A stretch of 64,000 nucleotides of DNA from Thermotoga sp. Mc24 (lineage in GTDB: Bacteria > Thermotogota > Thermotogae > Thermotogales > Thermotogaceae): the NCBI RefSeq assembly GCF_000784835.1, contig NZ_JSFH01000012.1:62001-126000 (forward strand), given 5' to 3'. This document shows positions 53,488 to 62,096 of the stretch, piece after piece (position 1 is the stretch's first letter; each line of letters opens with the position of its first letter). The position numbers and the translations under genes are program-made. The notes under the pieces were generated by a model that worked only from the letters and a program-made list of their open reading frames with translations, did no database searches and had not been told where the DNA came from.

Positions 53488-53682
53488 ATGGAAAAGGCCC
53501 TCAGGATCGTGTGGGCAACGGGTGAAGTGGACGAAAACGGAAGTCCCGTGACTAAAAGGCAGACCATCTCTATTAGTCCAAACGCGACAGTGCAGGATCT
53601 TGTAAACGCGGTGAACATTCTCGACTCCCTTTCGAGTTATACCTACGTTTCCGCTCAGCTCGTCACGTACGAAACCATTTGA
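53488..53682 (+). CDS. DUF1659-like small protein
   Basis: A 64-residue protein, MEKALRIVW...VTYETI, with the DUF1659 pattern: a first strand, DENGSPVTKRQTISI, and NATVQDLVNAVNILDSLSSYT. DUF1659 proteins occur in Firmicutes, usually next to DUF2922, as here, and have no known function. The ATG follows AGGAGGTGTTATC. It opens a tight plus-strand cassette of five genes. No signal peptide is seen. Confidence 0.8.
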   Translation: MEKALRIVWATGEVDENGSPVTKRQTISISPNATVQDLVNAVNILDSLSSYTYVSAQLVTYETI

Positions 53683-53696
53683 GGAGGTGAAGTGGT

Positions 53697-53906
53697 ATGA
53701 AGAGACTGTACATGGATTTTTACAACGAGGCAGAGGGAAAGAGAAGAAGAATCGTCGTGAACAGTCCAGCTGACGGACTCACAGCAGATCAAGTTCAAGA
53801 AGCCATGCAGACGCTTCTGGACTCAAAAGTCCTGGAAGGCTACGTGATCGACAGAGCAGTGATAGTTGAAACGAACTCCAATGAATTCTTCGATCTCATT
53901 CAGTGA
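53697..53906 (+). CDS. DUF2922-like small protein
   Basis: A 69-residue protein with a first strand (KRLYMDFYNEAEGKRRRIVVNSPADGLTADQVQEAMQTLL) and a later strand, a good fit to DUF2922 (about 70 residues). It follows the DUF1659 gene by 14 nt. The pair is common in Firmicutes, and the role is unknown. ATG after GAGGAGGTGAAGTGGT. Confidence 0.8.
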   Translation: MKRLYMDFYNEAEGKRRRIVVNSPADGLTADQVQEAMQTLLDSKVLEGYVIDRAVIVETNSNEFFDLIQ

Positions 53907-53924
53907 CGAAGGGAGGGCGTCTGT

Positions 53925-54158
53925 ATGATGACAATACTTCCATTTCTCAAAGACGTCCTCCTGCTCGCCGTCTCCCTGGTCGAAAGGCCGGGGGACGGTG
54001 AGTCCAAGAAGGAGGAAGTGAAAGAGATCGTTTTCAGTCTCTTCAACAGCTTCGGAATCGACCTTCCTTTCGACGACGATATCCTGGATCACATCCTGGA
54101 CTACGCCATAGACTTCGTGGTGGACTTCCTCAACGATCGGGTGTGGAACAATGCTTAA
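53925..54158 (+). CDS. Small acidic protein with hydrophobic N-terminus
   Basis: A 77-residue protein. A hydrophobic stretch at about 3-17 (ILPFLKDVLLLAVSL) is followed by a charged region and a strongly acidic, helical C-terminal half (FDDDILDHILDYAIDFVVDFL). It has no named family that I know. The layout slightly recalls small holin-like proteins of phage modules, but only weakly. It lies between the DUF2922 gene (18 nt) and the sigma-like gene, which it overlaps by 8 nt. Confidence 0.65.
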   Translation: MMTILPFLKDVLLLAVSLVERPGDGESKKEEVKEIVFSLFNSFGIDLPFDDDILDHILDYAIDFVVDFLNDRVWNNA

Positions 54159-54522
54159 TCACACCAGAAGAAAACTCGAGAACACAAAGGACGAAGACCT
54201 CTCCATTGATGAACTCTTCGAAAAATACCAGAACGAGATAAGAAAGAAGGCAGGATTCTTCTTCAAAAAGTTCAAGGAAAAGATCTCTTCTTTCGAAGAT
54301 CTTTACCAAGCGATATGTTGTATCTTTTGCTATGCTCGTAAAACATGGAACAAGAACAAAGGTACCTTCGCCGCTCATTTGAAGTCCACCATAAACAGAA
54401 AAGTGATCGATCTCATTCAAGGGATTCCCCTTCCGGGATGCAGCAACGCTCCGTTCGACATTTTGAAAACAGAGTACAAATCTCGATGCAAACTGGAAGA
54501 TTTCGAAGAGAAAGATCGTTGA
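54151..54522 (+). CDS. Sigma-70 region 2-like protein
   Basis: A 123-residue protein. A basic N-terminus leads into [44 protein letters not shown] (about 50-90), the pattern of sigma-70 region 2 (EDL...F...G.F.A.L...I.R...D.I.). No region 4 or helix-turn-helix follows. Bacillus RsoA is such a lone region-2 protein that works with a partner (SigO); a partner is not seen here. It could be a phage-like or cassette-specific activator. Overlaps the previous gene. Confidence 0.65.
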   Translation: MLNHTRRKLENTKDEDLSIDELFEKYQNEIRKKAGFFFKKFKEKISSFEDLYQAICCIFCYARKTWNKNKGTFAAHLKSTINRKVIDLIQGIPLPGCSNAPFDILKTEYKSRCKLEDFEEKDR

Positions 54523-54568
54523 ACGAAAGCGGGGCCATCCTTGCTTTCTTTTTTCCGGAGGTGATAAA

Positions 54569-54976
54569 ATGAAAGAAGAGTTTCTCGAAAGATTCAGCGA
54601 AACTGCTTTCCTTCTTGGAAAGCTCACCGGGATGGATCCAAAGATACTCCTTGCCCAGTCCGCCCTCGAAACCGGCTGGGGAAGACACATGGTGGGAAAC
54701 AACCTTTTTGGCATAAAAAAACTTTCCTGGCTTGAAGGAGGAATTGAAGCGGAAACGAAAGAGTTCGATGGAGTGAAAATGATCGATATGTTTCAAACTT
54801 TTGTCAGCCCAGAAAACAGTATGATCGCCTATCTTATTCTTATGAAAGAGTGTTATAATAAGCCCTGGGAGTATAGAAGGGAACCAGAGAAATACTTCAA
54901 ACTTCTCCAAAAACTCGGGTACGCTACGGATCCATCGTACGCGGAAAAGTGCATAGGAGTGTACAGGTGTTTCTAA
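54569..54976 (+). CDS. FlgJ-like glucosaminidase (peptidoglycan hydrolase)
   Basis: A 135-residue protein that is essentially one glucosaminidase domain: [36 protein letters not shown], with the catalytic Glu in ALETGWG, a middle strand region, and [17 protein letters not shown]. No signal peptide is visible, so release by a holin-like partner or export by the flagellar apparatus would be needed. It follows the sigma-like gene by 46 nt with GGAGGTGATAAA before ATG. Confidence 0.85.
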   Translation: MKEEFLERFSETAFLLGKLTGMDPKILLAQSALETGWGRHMVGNNLFGIKKLSWLEGGIEAETKEFDGVKMIDMFQTFVSPENSMIAYLILMKECYNKPWEYRREPEKYFKLLQKLGYATDPSYAEKCIGVYRCF

Positions 54977-55000
54977 AAACAGTGTTGAGGGGGAGGCAGA

Positions 55001-56227
55001 TTGAACGGATTAATCCTCATAGATTTCCTGATGGTTTTCTCATTCAACCTCCTCTTTTTTAACTGGCTTTCAGCGCTTCTGTTCGCCACAAGTTTGACCC
55101 TCTCTTTTTTTGCCTTTAGACTCTACGATACGGAAAGCCTTCAAAGTTACAACGAACAGCTGATAAGAACCACAGTGGGAACGATAGCAAGTTTCATTAT
55201 CGTGTTGATGTGCTATTCCTTGCTTGAAAACGAAATTAACAGATACCATTTCTTCGGGAACTTCCTGTTCTCCGTGGCAGGGGTTCCCGTTTTGAACGTT
55301 CTGGTGCACAGACTGTTCACAAAGAAACTACCCGTGAAGAAATATCTCGTTCTGGGAAGAAGAGAAGAGATCGAACCCGTCCTGAAAGAAGTCGAGGAGA
55401 AATCTCTTGGAAGATACAGGTTCGTTGAGTACATCAATCCTTCCGTCGAGACGGTGAAAGCAAAGCAAAAACTCTACGACGCAGTTCTCCTCGCAGATCC
55501 CCAGTTCGAACACATCCTGGAGAAAGTCCGCGTTGAGAACCTGGAATACCTTCCAAACCTGGTGGAAAAGACCCTCAAGAGAATTCCCCTCGTGGTCATG
55601 GAAAAGTTCAGAGAGTACTACGAAGTCGCGTTCAACAACGTGAAAGACGACTCACCCGCAAAGAGAATCCTCGATGTAGTTGTCTCACTTGTCGCCCTCG
55701 CTGTCTTCTCGCCGATCATGCTGATCGTTGCTATAATAATATATCTGGAAGATGGACTGCCGGTGGTTTTCAAGCAGGAGAGGGTGGGGAAAGACGGAAA
55801 GATCTTCACGATGATAAAGTTTCGAAGCATGAGAAACGAGAAAAAAGACTCACCAAAATTCGTGGATCAGGAAAAAGACAGGATACTGAAAGTCGGAAAA
55901 TTCATCAGACCCTTCAGACTCGATGAGGTGCTTCAGTTTGTGAATGTGCTCAGAGGAGAAATGAGCGTTGTAGGACCTAGACCGGAACAGGTAGAATTTG
56001 TTAAAATATTTGAAGGGCAAATTCCTTTCTATCAACTGAGACACAAGGTGAAACCCGGTATCACAGGATGGGCTCAGCTCATGTTCAAGTACTCTTCCAA
56101 TCTGGCTGAAACCAAAAAGAAACTCAGCTACGACCTCTGGTATGTGAAGAACAGAAACATCTTTCTTGATCTGAGGATCATCCTTCAAACACTGGAGGCT
56201 GTGCTGTGGAGGAGAGGGGCTAAATGA
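55001..56227 (+). CDS. Undecaprenyl-phosphate sugar-1-phosphate transferase
   Basis: A 408-residue polyisoprenyl-phosphate hexose-1-phosphate transferase. Several membrane helices fill the N-terminal third, followed by a middle nucleotide-binding-like part. The C-terminal bacterial sugar transferase domain starts KRILDVVVSL and includes FKQERVGKDGKIFTMIKFRSMR and VGPRPEQVEF. It starts a polysaccharide repeat on undecaprenyl phosphate. The TTG start follows GGGGGAGGCAGA. It opens the EPS cluster and overlaps the next glycosyltransferase by 4 nt. Confidence 0.93.
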   Translation: MNGLILIDFLMVFSFNLLFFNWLSALLFATSLTLSFFAFRLYDTESLQSYNEQLIRTTVGTIASFIIVLMCYSLLENEINRYHFFGNFLFSVAGVPVLNVLVHRLFTKKLPVKKYLVLGRREEIEPVLKEVEEKSLGRYRFVEYINPSVETVKAKQKLYDAVLLADPQFEHILEKVRVENLEYLPNLVEKTLKRIPLVVMEKFREYYEVAFNNVKDDSPAKRILDVVVSLVALAVFSPIMLIVAIIIYLEDGLPVVFKQERVGKDGKIFTMIKFRSMRNEKKDSPKFVDQEKDRILKVGKFIRPFRLDEVLQFVNVLRGEMSVVGPRPEQVEFVKIFEGQIPFYQLRHKVKPGITGWAQLMFKYSSNLAETKKKLSYDLWYVKNRNIFLDLRIILQTLEAVLWRRGAK

Positions 56228-57369
56228 AGAAAAGAATTCTGCATATCATCACACGTTCAGACTGGGCTGGAGGTCAGAAGGTTCTTTACACCATCGTATA
56301 CGGTCTTAAAAAGAACTATTCAGATAAATTCGAGGTTGAAGTTGCCGCTGGTAGAGAAAATGGAATGCTATTCGAAGAGCTTGATAAGATAGGTGTCAAG
56401 TATCATGTGGTAGAAAATCTTGTCCGTGAAATAGATCCGATAAAAGATCTGAAAGCGTATTTTGAGATAAAAAGACTCATAAAGCAGGGAAATTACGATA
56501 TAGTCCATGCTCATTCTTCAAAAGCGGGGTTTCTAGCTCGAATTGCAGCAAAAAAGTGTGGAGTGAAAAAGGTTATCTACACATACCACGGTTTTTGGGG
56601 AATAGAGCAGTACAGGGGATTTAAGAAGCAACTTCTTATCTGGGCGGAGCGATTTGCAGCAAGATACTCAGATCATCTTGTGTTTCTTTGTAACAGAGAA
56701 AAAGAAAAAGCTGAAAGATACAGGATTGGAAAACCTTCCAAGTATGTGATAATTCCAAATGCGATTCTACCGATTGGTAACATCCAGAAGGGAAAACTCA
56801 GAAGAGAACTTGGCATACCAGAAAACGTAAAAATAGTAGGAAATGTGGCAAGACTTGATAGGCCGAAAAATCCTGTGCGATTTCTTCAAGTTGCAGAAAG
56901 AGTTGTCCAGGAAATGGATGATGTGATTTTTGTATGGATAGGTGGAAGTATAGTTGAAGACTTCTACGCCAAGCAAGTTCAGCAGTATCTTGATGAAAGA
57001 CCCTGGTTGAAGGAAAAAGTCAAAATTCTTGGCTTCAGAAAAGATGCTATAGAACTAATGGCAGATTTTGATGTGTTTTTGTTGACATCGGACGAGGAAG
57101 GTTTTGGATTGGTCATCTTGGAAGCTATGTCCCTTGGGAAGATAGTTGTCTCAACTAGATGCGGAGGTCCTGAAGACATAATCGAAGATAAAATCAATGG
57201 TTTTCTCACAGGATTTGATTATAAGGAAATTGCCACAAAGATAAATTTTATACTGGAAAATTTCGAGTCAATAAAACAAAAAATCGGGCAAGCAGCTGTT
57301 GAGAGAGCAAAAGATTTTAAAATTGACAATCAAGTGGAAGGTTATGTGAGACTATACAAGAAGGGTTGA
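56224..57369 (+). CDS. Glycosyltransferase family 4 protein
   Basis: A 381-residue GT-B fold enzyme with DWAGGQKVLYTI near the N-terminus, VHAHSSKAGFLAR, and the C-terminal GT4 pattern SDEEGFGLVILEAMSLG (E-x7-E). It adds a sugar to the lipid-linked intermediate made by the previous enzyme. Donor and linkage are unknown. Codon use becomes more A/T-rich from here on. It overlaps the sugar-phosphate transferase by 4 nt. Confidence 0.9.
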   Translation: MKKRILHIITRSDWAGGQKVLYTIVYGLKKNYSDKFEVEVAAGRENGMLFEELDKIGVKYHVVENLVREIDPIKDLKAYFEIKRLIKQGNYDIVHAHSSKAGFLARIAAKKCGVKKVIYTYHGFWGIEQYRGFKKQLLIWAERFAARYSDHLVFLCNREKEKAERYRIGKPSKYVIIPNAILPIGNIQKGKLRRELGIPENVKIVGNVARLDRPKNPVRFLQVAERVVQEMDDVIFVWIGGSIVEDFYAKQVQQYLDERPWLKEKVKILGFRKDAIELMADFDVFLLTSDEEGFGLVILEAMSLGKIVVSTRCGGPEDIIEDKINGFLTGFDYKEIATKINFILENFESIKQKIGQAAVERAKDFKIDNQVEGYVRLYKKG

Positions 57370-57379
57370 GAAAAAGGTT

Positions 57380-58564
57380 ATGGGATTAATAGGTCTATTG
57401 CCATACCTTTTCATACTCGTCATAACTCTTGCAGTGACAGTGCTTGGAAGAAGGAGTCGTCTGCTGATATACTTTTACTCTCTTCTCCTAAGCATTTTTA
57501 CCGGCTTTTCTGGTGAAGTTTCACCAGATAGGCACAGATATGCTTTAGCACATTCAAATCAAATTTATGTTTATGAACCTATGTTTAACATACTTTCAAA
57601 ATTTTGTCATGTGCTATCTTTAGATGAACGTTTTCTATTTTGGTTATTCTCTCTATTAACCTTTACATTTATTTTACTTTCACTTGAGACTGTTGAGTCT
57701 GTTTGCAAGACTAAAAGATTTGTTTATGTACTTACCTTCGCTTTGTATATTGTAACTCCCGGGTTGTACTTTTCTCAATTCATAACTATTAGACAATCCT
57801 TGGCAATTTCATTTTCAGTATATGCTTCGATTCTGTTTCTTACACTAAAAGGGAAAAAACGAGGTCTTTCATTTATCTTCTTTGCTCTCGCTTTCATAAC
57901 CCACTACAGCAGCATACTGTACTTTCTGGTTTTTATTTCTATCGTAAATATTTCTAAGAAGTTCTTCTCCAAAAGATTTTATCTTTTGGTTTTCTCCCTA
58001 ATCACCCTACTGGGATTCACACCCATATTTAAAAACATAACTGAACAAATCCTTTTGATCGTCCTTAGTAATATTGACATATACGAAAGATACGCTTATT
58101 ATGTATCCTTAAGCTCACAGTTTGGATTCAAAGAAGCCTTATCTGTGCTTGCAAAAGGAGGATATTATTTAATTCTGTTGCTGTTTCAAATTATTTTCCC
58201 AATCCGTATTGAAGATGAGTCAGTACGAAAGTTTTATAATTCATCGTTCAATATGTTCTATTTTGGGCAAATTTTTAGAAGTATTTTTGCGTTCAATCCA
58301 AGTCTCATCAGATTCACAAACTATTTCGTTTTCTTTGGCCTCATATCGTTTTCCATATGGTTTTTCGAGAGAGTAAAATCACTAAAATCGATAAAAGTGC
58401 ATGGTTTTGGAGAACTGGAATTTAGATATCTTGTCTATTACTTCCTCATAATCTCAATTGTCATATTGTACATCTACAATGTTTCCATTTATGTTGGAGA
58501 AACTGATACGAGAATCTTTGTTGAACACGGAAAGAAAATCATGGAATTACTTTTTGGTCTTTAA
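57380..58564 (+). CDS. EpsG/Wzy-like polysaccharide polymerase
   Basis: A 394-residue integral membrane protein with about ten hydrophobic helices. FSGEVSPDRHRYALAHSNQIYVYEPMFNILSK and FITIRQSLAISFSVY are like EpsG-type polymerases (loop D-x-x-R, EPxF, RQ). Such proteins polymerise repeat units at the outer face of the inner membrane. It is very AT-rich. The ATG lies 10 nt after the previous gene. No Wzx flippase is identifiable in the window. Confidence 0.85.
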   Translation: MGLIGLLPYLFILVITLAVTVLGRRSRLLIYFYSLLLSIFTGFSGEVSPDRHRYALAHSNQIYVYEPMFNILSKFCHVLSLDERFLFWLFSLLTFTFILLSLETVESVCKTKRFVYVLTFALYIVTPGLYFSQFITIRQSLAISFSVYASILFLTLKGKKRGLSFIFFALAFITHYSSILYFLVFISIVNISKKFFSKRFYLLVFSLITLLGFTPIFKNITEQILLIVLSNIDIYERYAYYVSLSSQFGFKEALSVLAKGGYYLILLLFQIIFPIRIEDESVRKFYNSSFNMFYFGQIFRSIFAFNPSLIRFTNYFVFFGLISFSIWFFERVKSLKSIKVHGFGELEFRYLVYYFLIISIVILYIYNVSIYVGETDTRIFVEHGKKIMELLFGL

Positions 58565-58592
58565 TGGAAGACGAATTTCAGGAGGTGTCCGA

Positions 58593-59699
58593 ATGAAAAC
58601 AATCTTCATAGATGGAACTTCATTGTGCTTTCCAGTTTTGAAGAGCATTGCAAATATATTAGAAAACACTTTGCCACTACTGTCAAAAACTTACAAAATA
58701 GTTCTGATCTTACCAAAAGAGATAGACAAAAGCTATATACAGCAATTAGGAATCTCAGATGTGGTTTTTAATTCAGGATTAAACAGTGATAATTTTTCTA
58801 TCGTAGACTTTATTTTCAGATACCTTCCAGGAACCAGGCAAATCATAAGAAAATACAATCCTGATTTTTTTTGGAATCCATTAAGCTATTATCCCTTTCA
58901 ACGAATAAATAGCAAAACAAAATTTATAACTATGATTCATGATTTGTTTACTCTACATCCAGTAAGCAAGAGATCTTTCTTAAAAAAGATAATTTTCAAA
59001 AAACTTATAGGTGATACTTTGAAAAATGTTGATGGAGTCATTGTTCCCTCAGCTTTTACACTAGCTTCATTAGAATTATTTTTTCCAAAAGAGATCAAAA
59101 AAACACGGGTAAAAGTTATATACAATGGCATTTCTCTCCCCTCTCATAGTTCATCTTATGCTGAATATCAAAAACCACAGGATGATTATATATTATTCAT
59201 CGGAAGACTTTCTTATTGGAAAGGAACGGATATTTTGCTTGATTTGTATGATAGATACAACTACAACAGATACAAGCTTGTCTTAGCTGGTGTTATAGAC
59301 GATAGGGCTATAGAAATCAAATTAAAAAAAGTCCTGCAAACAAACCCCAATGTTATTTACAAGGGATTTATATCGGATAGTGAAAAAGAAATGTTATACA
59401 AAAATGCCAGACTTTTTATTTACCCTTCACGTTATGACGGTTTCGGTTTACCGCCACTTGAAGCAGCCATTCGGAAGACACCGGTAATTATGAGTAACAT
59501 ACCTGTTCTTTATGAAATAACACATGGAAAGGGTTTGTACTTTGATGTAAGAACCGGGGTAAGTGATTTATTACAAATTCTGGAAAGTGTAGATGACACT
59601 ACTTTAAAAAAAACAGCAGAAGAGCTTTATAAAGTTGCAAGGGGGTATAGCTGGAAGACGTTTGTTGAAAATTTTGTAGACTTTACAAATAGAATTTGA
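58593..59699 (+). CDS. Glycosyltransferase family 4 protein
   Basis: A 368-residue GT4 enzyme from ATG 58593 (AGGAGGTGTCCG upstream; the longer frame overlaps the polymerase gene and is not convincing). C-terminal RPxxPS-type region: YPSRYDGFGLPPLEAAIRKTPVI with the E-x7-E-like pair, preceded by YILFIGRLSYWKGTDILLD. AT-rich. It is probably one of the repeat-unit glycosyltransferases; the sugar is unknown. Confidence 0.9.
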   Translation: MKTIFIDGTSLCFPVLKSIANILENTLPLLSKTYKIVLILPKEIDKSYIQQLGISDVVFNSGLNSDNFSIVDFIFRYLPGTRQIIRKYNPDFFWNPLSYYPFQRINSKTKFITMIHDLFTLHPVSKRSFLKKIIFKKLIGDTLKNVDGVIVPSAFTLASLELFFPKEIKKTRVKVIYNGISLPSHSSSYAEYQKPQDDYILFIGRLSYWKGTDILLDLYDRYNYNRYKLVLAGVIDDRAIEIKLKKVLQTNPNVIYKGFISDSEKEMLYKNARLFIYPSRYDGFGLPPLEAAIRKTPVIMSNIPVLYEITHGKGLYFDVRTGVSDLLQILESVDDTTLKKTAEELYKVARGYSWKTFVENFVDFTNRI

Positions 59700-59729
59700 T
59701 CATGAATTTGCTGATCAGGAGGTGGAAAT

Positions 59730-60782
59730 TTGAAGGTAGCAGTAGTCGGTAAATTTACTACCGAAGAGATGGGATATCACATTCTTTATACGTTAAGAAA
59801 AATAGGGTACGATGCTTATGGTATAGAATTTGGCCCTAAGGTTCATGCAGATAGAAATTTCATGAGAATGTTTAGAACTTATCGAAGAAAATTATTTGAA
59901 ATTGGAATTAACACTATTAGGACAGTAAGAAAGGTTCTTTTAAAACATATTCTGAACCATATATCGGAATTAAAAGAGATCGATTTGATAATAAGTACGT
60001 ATGATTATTTTACATACGAAGAAATAAGGGAAATAAAGAAAACAACGAAAGCCACTATTGTTTTATGGTTTCCAGATGCCGTTTCTAATTTTGGAAGGGG
60101 CTATTTTATGACTGCGGGGTATGATTTTATGTTTTTTAAAGATCCATATGTAGTAAGATATTTGCGTGAATTTTATGGATTCAAAAACGTTTTCTACCTC
60201 CCGGAAGCGTTTAATCCAGATTTACATAAGGTTCCAAAGTACGATCCAAAAGATGAAGAGAGTTACGGCTGCGATATATCCGTTGTGGCGAATTTGCACT
60301 CTTTTAGAGTTCCTATTCTGGAAAAGCTGGTTTCAACGGGAAAGTATTCTATAAAGATTTATGGATCCCCTCCACCATATTATGTAAACACAAGCAATCA
60401 ACTCTTGGGCATTTATACAGGTCGTTATCTTGCAAACGAGGAAAAAGCAAAAGCCTGGAGGTATGCTAAAATATCCCTCAACACCCTTCATCCGGGAGAA
60501 ATAGAAAGTGTGAATGTTCGCGTTTTCGAAATCACGGGTGCTGGAGGTTTTCTGTTAACGCCTTATCGAAAGTGTCTTGAAGATCTCTTTGTAATAGGTG
60601 AAGAAATAGAGGTGTACTACTCTTTGAATGATATGATTGATAAGATAGACCACTATCTGAAAAATTCAGAAAAGCGTGAAAAAATCCGAGAGAAAGGACA
60701 AAAGAGAGCTCTCATGGAGCATACATACGAACAGAGATTAAGAACAATGCTTGAAATTATAGAAAAAGGAGGGCATGAGTAA
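59730..60782 (+). CDS. CgeB-like glycosyltransferase family protein
   Basis: A 350-residue protein of the CgeB type: N-terminal VAVVGKFTTEEMGYHILYTL, mid KDPYVVRYLREFYGFKNVFYLPEAFNPDLH, then GCDISVVANLHSFR, and C-terminal SVNVRVFEITGAGGFLLTPY with a late helix. CgeB-like proteins act as glycosyltransferases on spore or surface polysaccharide. The TTG start follows AGGAGGTGGAAAT. AT-rich. Donor sugar unknown. Confidence 0.8.
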   Translation: MKVAVVGKFTTEEMGYHILYTLRKIGYDAYGIEFGPKVHADRNFMRMFRTYRRKLFEIGINTIRTVRKVLLKHILNHISELKEIDLIISTYDYFTYEEIREIKKTTKATIVLWFPDAVSNFGRGYFMTAGYDFMFFKDPYVVRYLREFYGFKNVFYLPEAFNPDLHKVPKYDPKDEESYGCDISVVANLHSFRVPILEKLVSTGKYSIKIYGSPPPYYVNTSNQLLGIYTGRYLANEEKAKAWRYAKISLNTLHPGEIESVNVRVFEITGAGGFLLTPYRKCLEDLFVIGEEIEVYYSLNDMIDKIDHYLKNSEKREKIREKGQKRALMEHTYEQRLRTMLEIIEKGGHE

Positions 60783-60791
60783 GATAAAATT

Positions 60792-61997
60792 ATGAGATTA
60801 TTGGTTGTTTCAACAATTCCTCCGTTGAGGAACGTGGCTCCTTGGATCTACGTTTCAGGAGTTATTGAAAATATGCAAAAAGCTCTAAAAAATCTTGGCT
60901 ACAATCCAGAAATTTCAGTTTGGTTCTCACTAAATAATGATGTTAACATTGAAGAAAAGCCTAGTTATGATAGTTTTTTTAATTATATCGACAATAGATT
61001 TTCAAAATTTCACGAATTAATTTTTCCTGCGAAAAATCCATATTGTGCACGTTATTATCGTCGAGATTTCGCCGATTCTCTGTGCGAGGTGATAAAGAAC
61101 TTATCACCAGAATTTATCCTGTTTGCAAACCTCCCATCTGCTGTTTATCTAGAGGATATCCATAAAATTTTGCCATCAAAAAGCAAAATTATCTTAATAG
61201 AACACAATGTTGAATCACTAATCATGCATGAACTCGGTATTTATGGAAAAGACACCATTAGAAGGTTTATAAGCAGATTAAAGAAAAAAATTGTAGAAAA
61301 TTTTGAAAAGCAAGTACTAGCACAAGTAGATCTTGTAATAAGTATATCTGAGTATGATAAGCAATATTTTGTAAAGCATTTTGGAATAAAGAATGATAAG
61401 ATTCTCGTTATTCCCCCCCTCTTTGATTTTTCAACGGGTCTATTCAATAACCTTGATGAAGCACAAAACATCATTTCTTTTATTGGAAGTATGGATTGGT
61501 ATCCCAATATTCTAGGTGTGCATTTCTTTGTGGAAAATGTTCTTCCTAAACTCATCGTTAAAATGGAAGATTTGAAGTTTTATATTGTCGGTCGAAATCC
61601 TGTTCCTAGTATTTTCAAACTTCAAAAGAAATATCCCCAAAACATAATAGTAACTGGTACGGTCGACAACGTAGAAAAATACTACAAAATGAGTGATGCC
61701 ATAGTAATACCAATATTCACAGGTTCAGGCGCAAAAATAAAAGTGTTAGAGGCTATAGCAAGTGGAGTGCCTACAGTTATGACTTCATTTGTAGCTAAGG
61801 ATTATGATTTTAAAAAAGAAAAGTTGCTAATAGCTGATACACCAGAAGATTTTGCAGAAAAAATAAGATGTCTTTTAACCAATAAGGATTTCGCTAAAGA
61901 AATTTCGAAGAATCAAGAAATAATTTATCAAGATTACATAACAAGAAAATCAAAAGAAGTACAGGAAATGTTGAAAAGATTTTTCCTCCAAAAATAA
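60792..61997 (+). CDS. Glycosyltransferase family 4 protein
   Basis: A 401-residue GT-B protein. The N-terminal part has LFANLPSAVYLEDIH and IEHNVESLIMHELG. The C-terminal part has ISFIGSMDWYPNILGVHFFVENVLPKL and VIPIFTGSGAKIKVLEAIASGVPTVMTSF, typical of GT4 enzymes of exopolysaccharide clusters. It is the most AT-rich gene of the region. The following 99 nt hold no gene. Confidence 0.9.
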   Translation: MRLLVVSTIPPLRNVAPWIYVSGVIENMQKALKNLGYNPEISVWFSLNNDVNIEEKPSYDSFFNYIDNRFSKFHELIFPAKNPYCARYYRRDFADSLCEVIKNLSPEFILFANLPSAVYLEDIHKILPSKSKIILIEHNVESLIMHELGIYGKDTIRRFISRLKKKIVENFEKQVLAQVDLVISISEYDKQYFVKHFGIKNDKILVIPPLFDFSTGLFNNLDEAQNIISFIGSMDWYPNILGVHFFVENVLPKLIVKMEDLKFYIVGRNPVPSIFKLQKKYPQNIIVTGTVDNVEKYYKMSDAIVIPIFTGSGAKIKVLEAIASGVPTVMTSFVAKDYDFKKEKLLIADTPEDFAEKIRCLLTNKDFAKEISKNQEIIYQDYITRKSKEVQEMLKRFFLQK

Positions 61998-62096
61998 TTA
62001 TAGAAAATTTGAATTCTGGTGAAAATAGATTGTTTCTACTGATAAACTAAGAAAACTTTGCGGAAGGACAAATATAGCTGGAGCTAACTTCAAAAT

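Noticed and set aside
58458-58592. Longer N-terminus of the second GT4 protein
   Set aside because: It overlaps the end of the polymerase gene in another frame and lacks a ribosome site, whereas ATG 58593 has AGGAGGTG.
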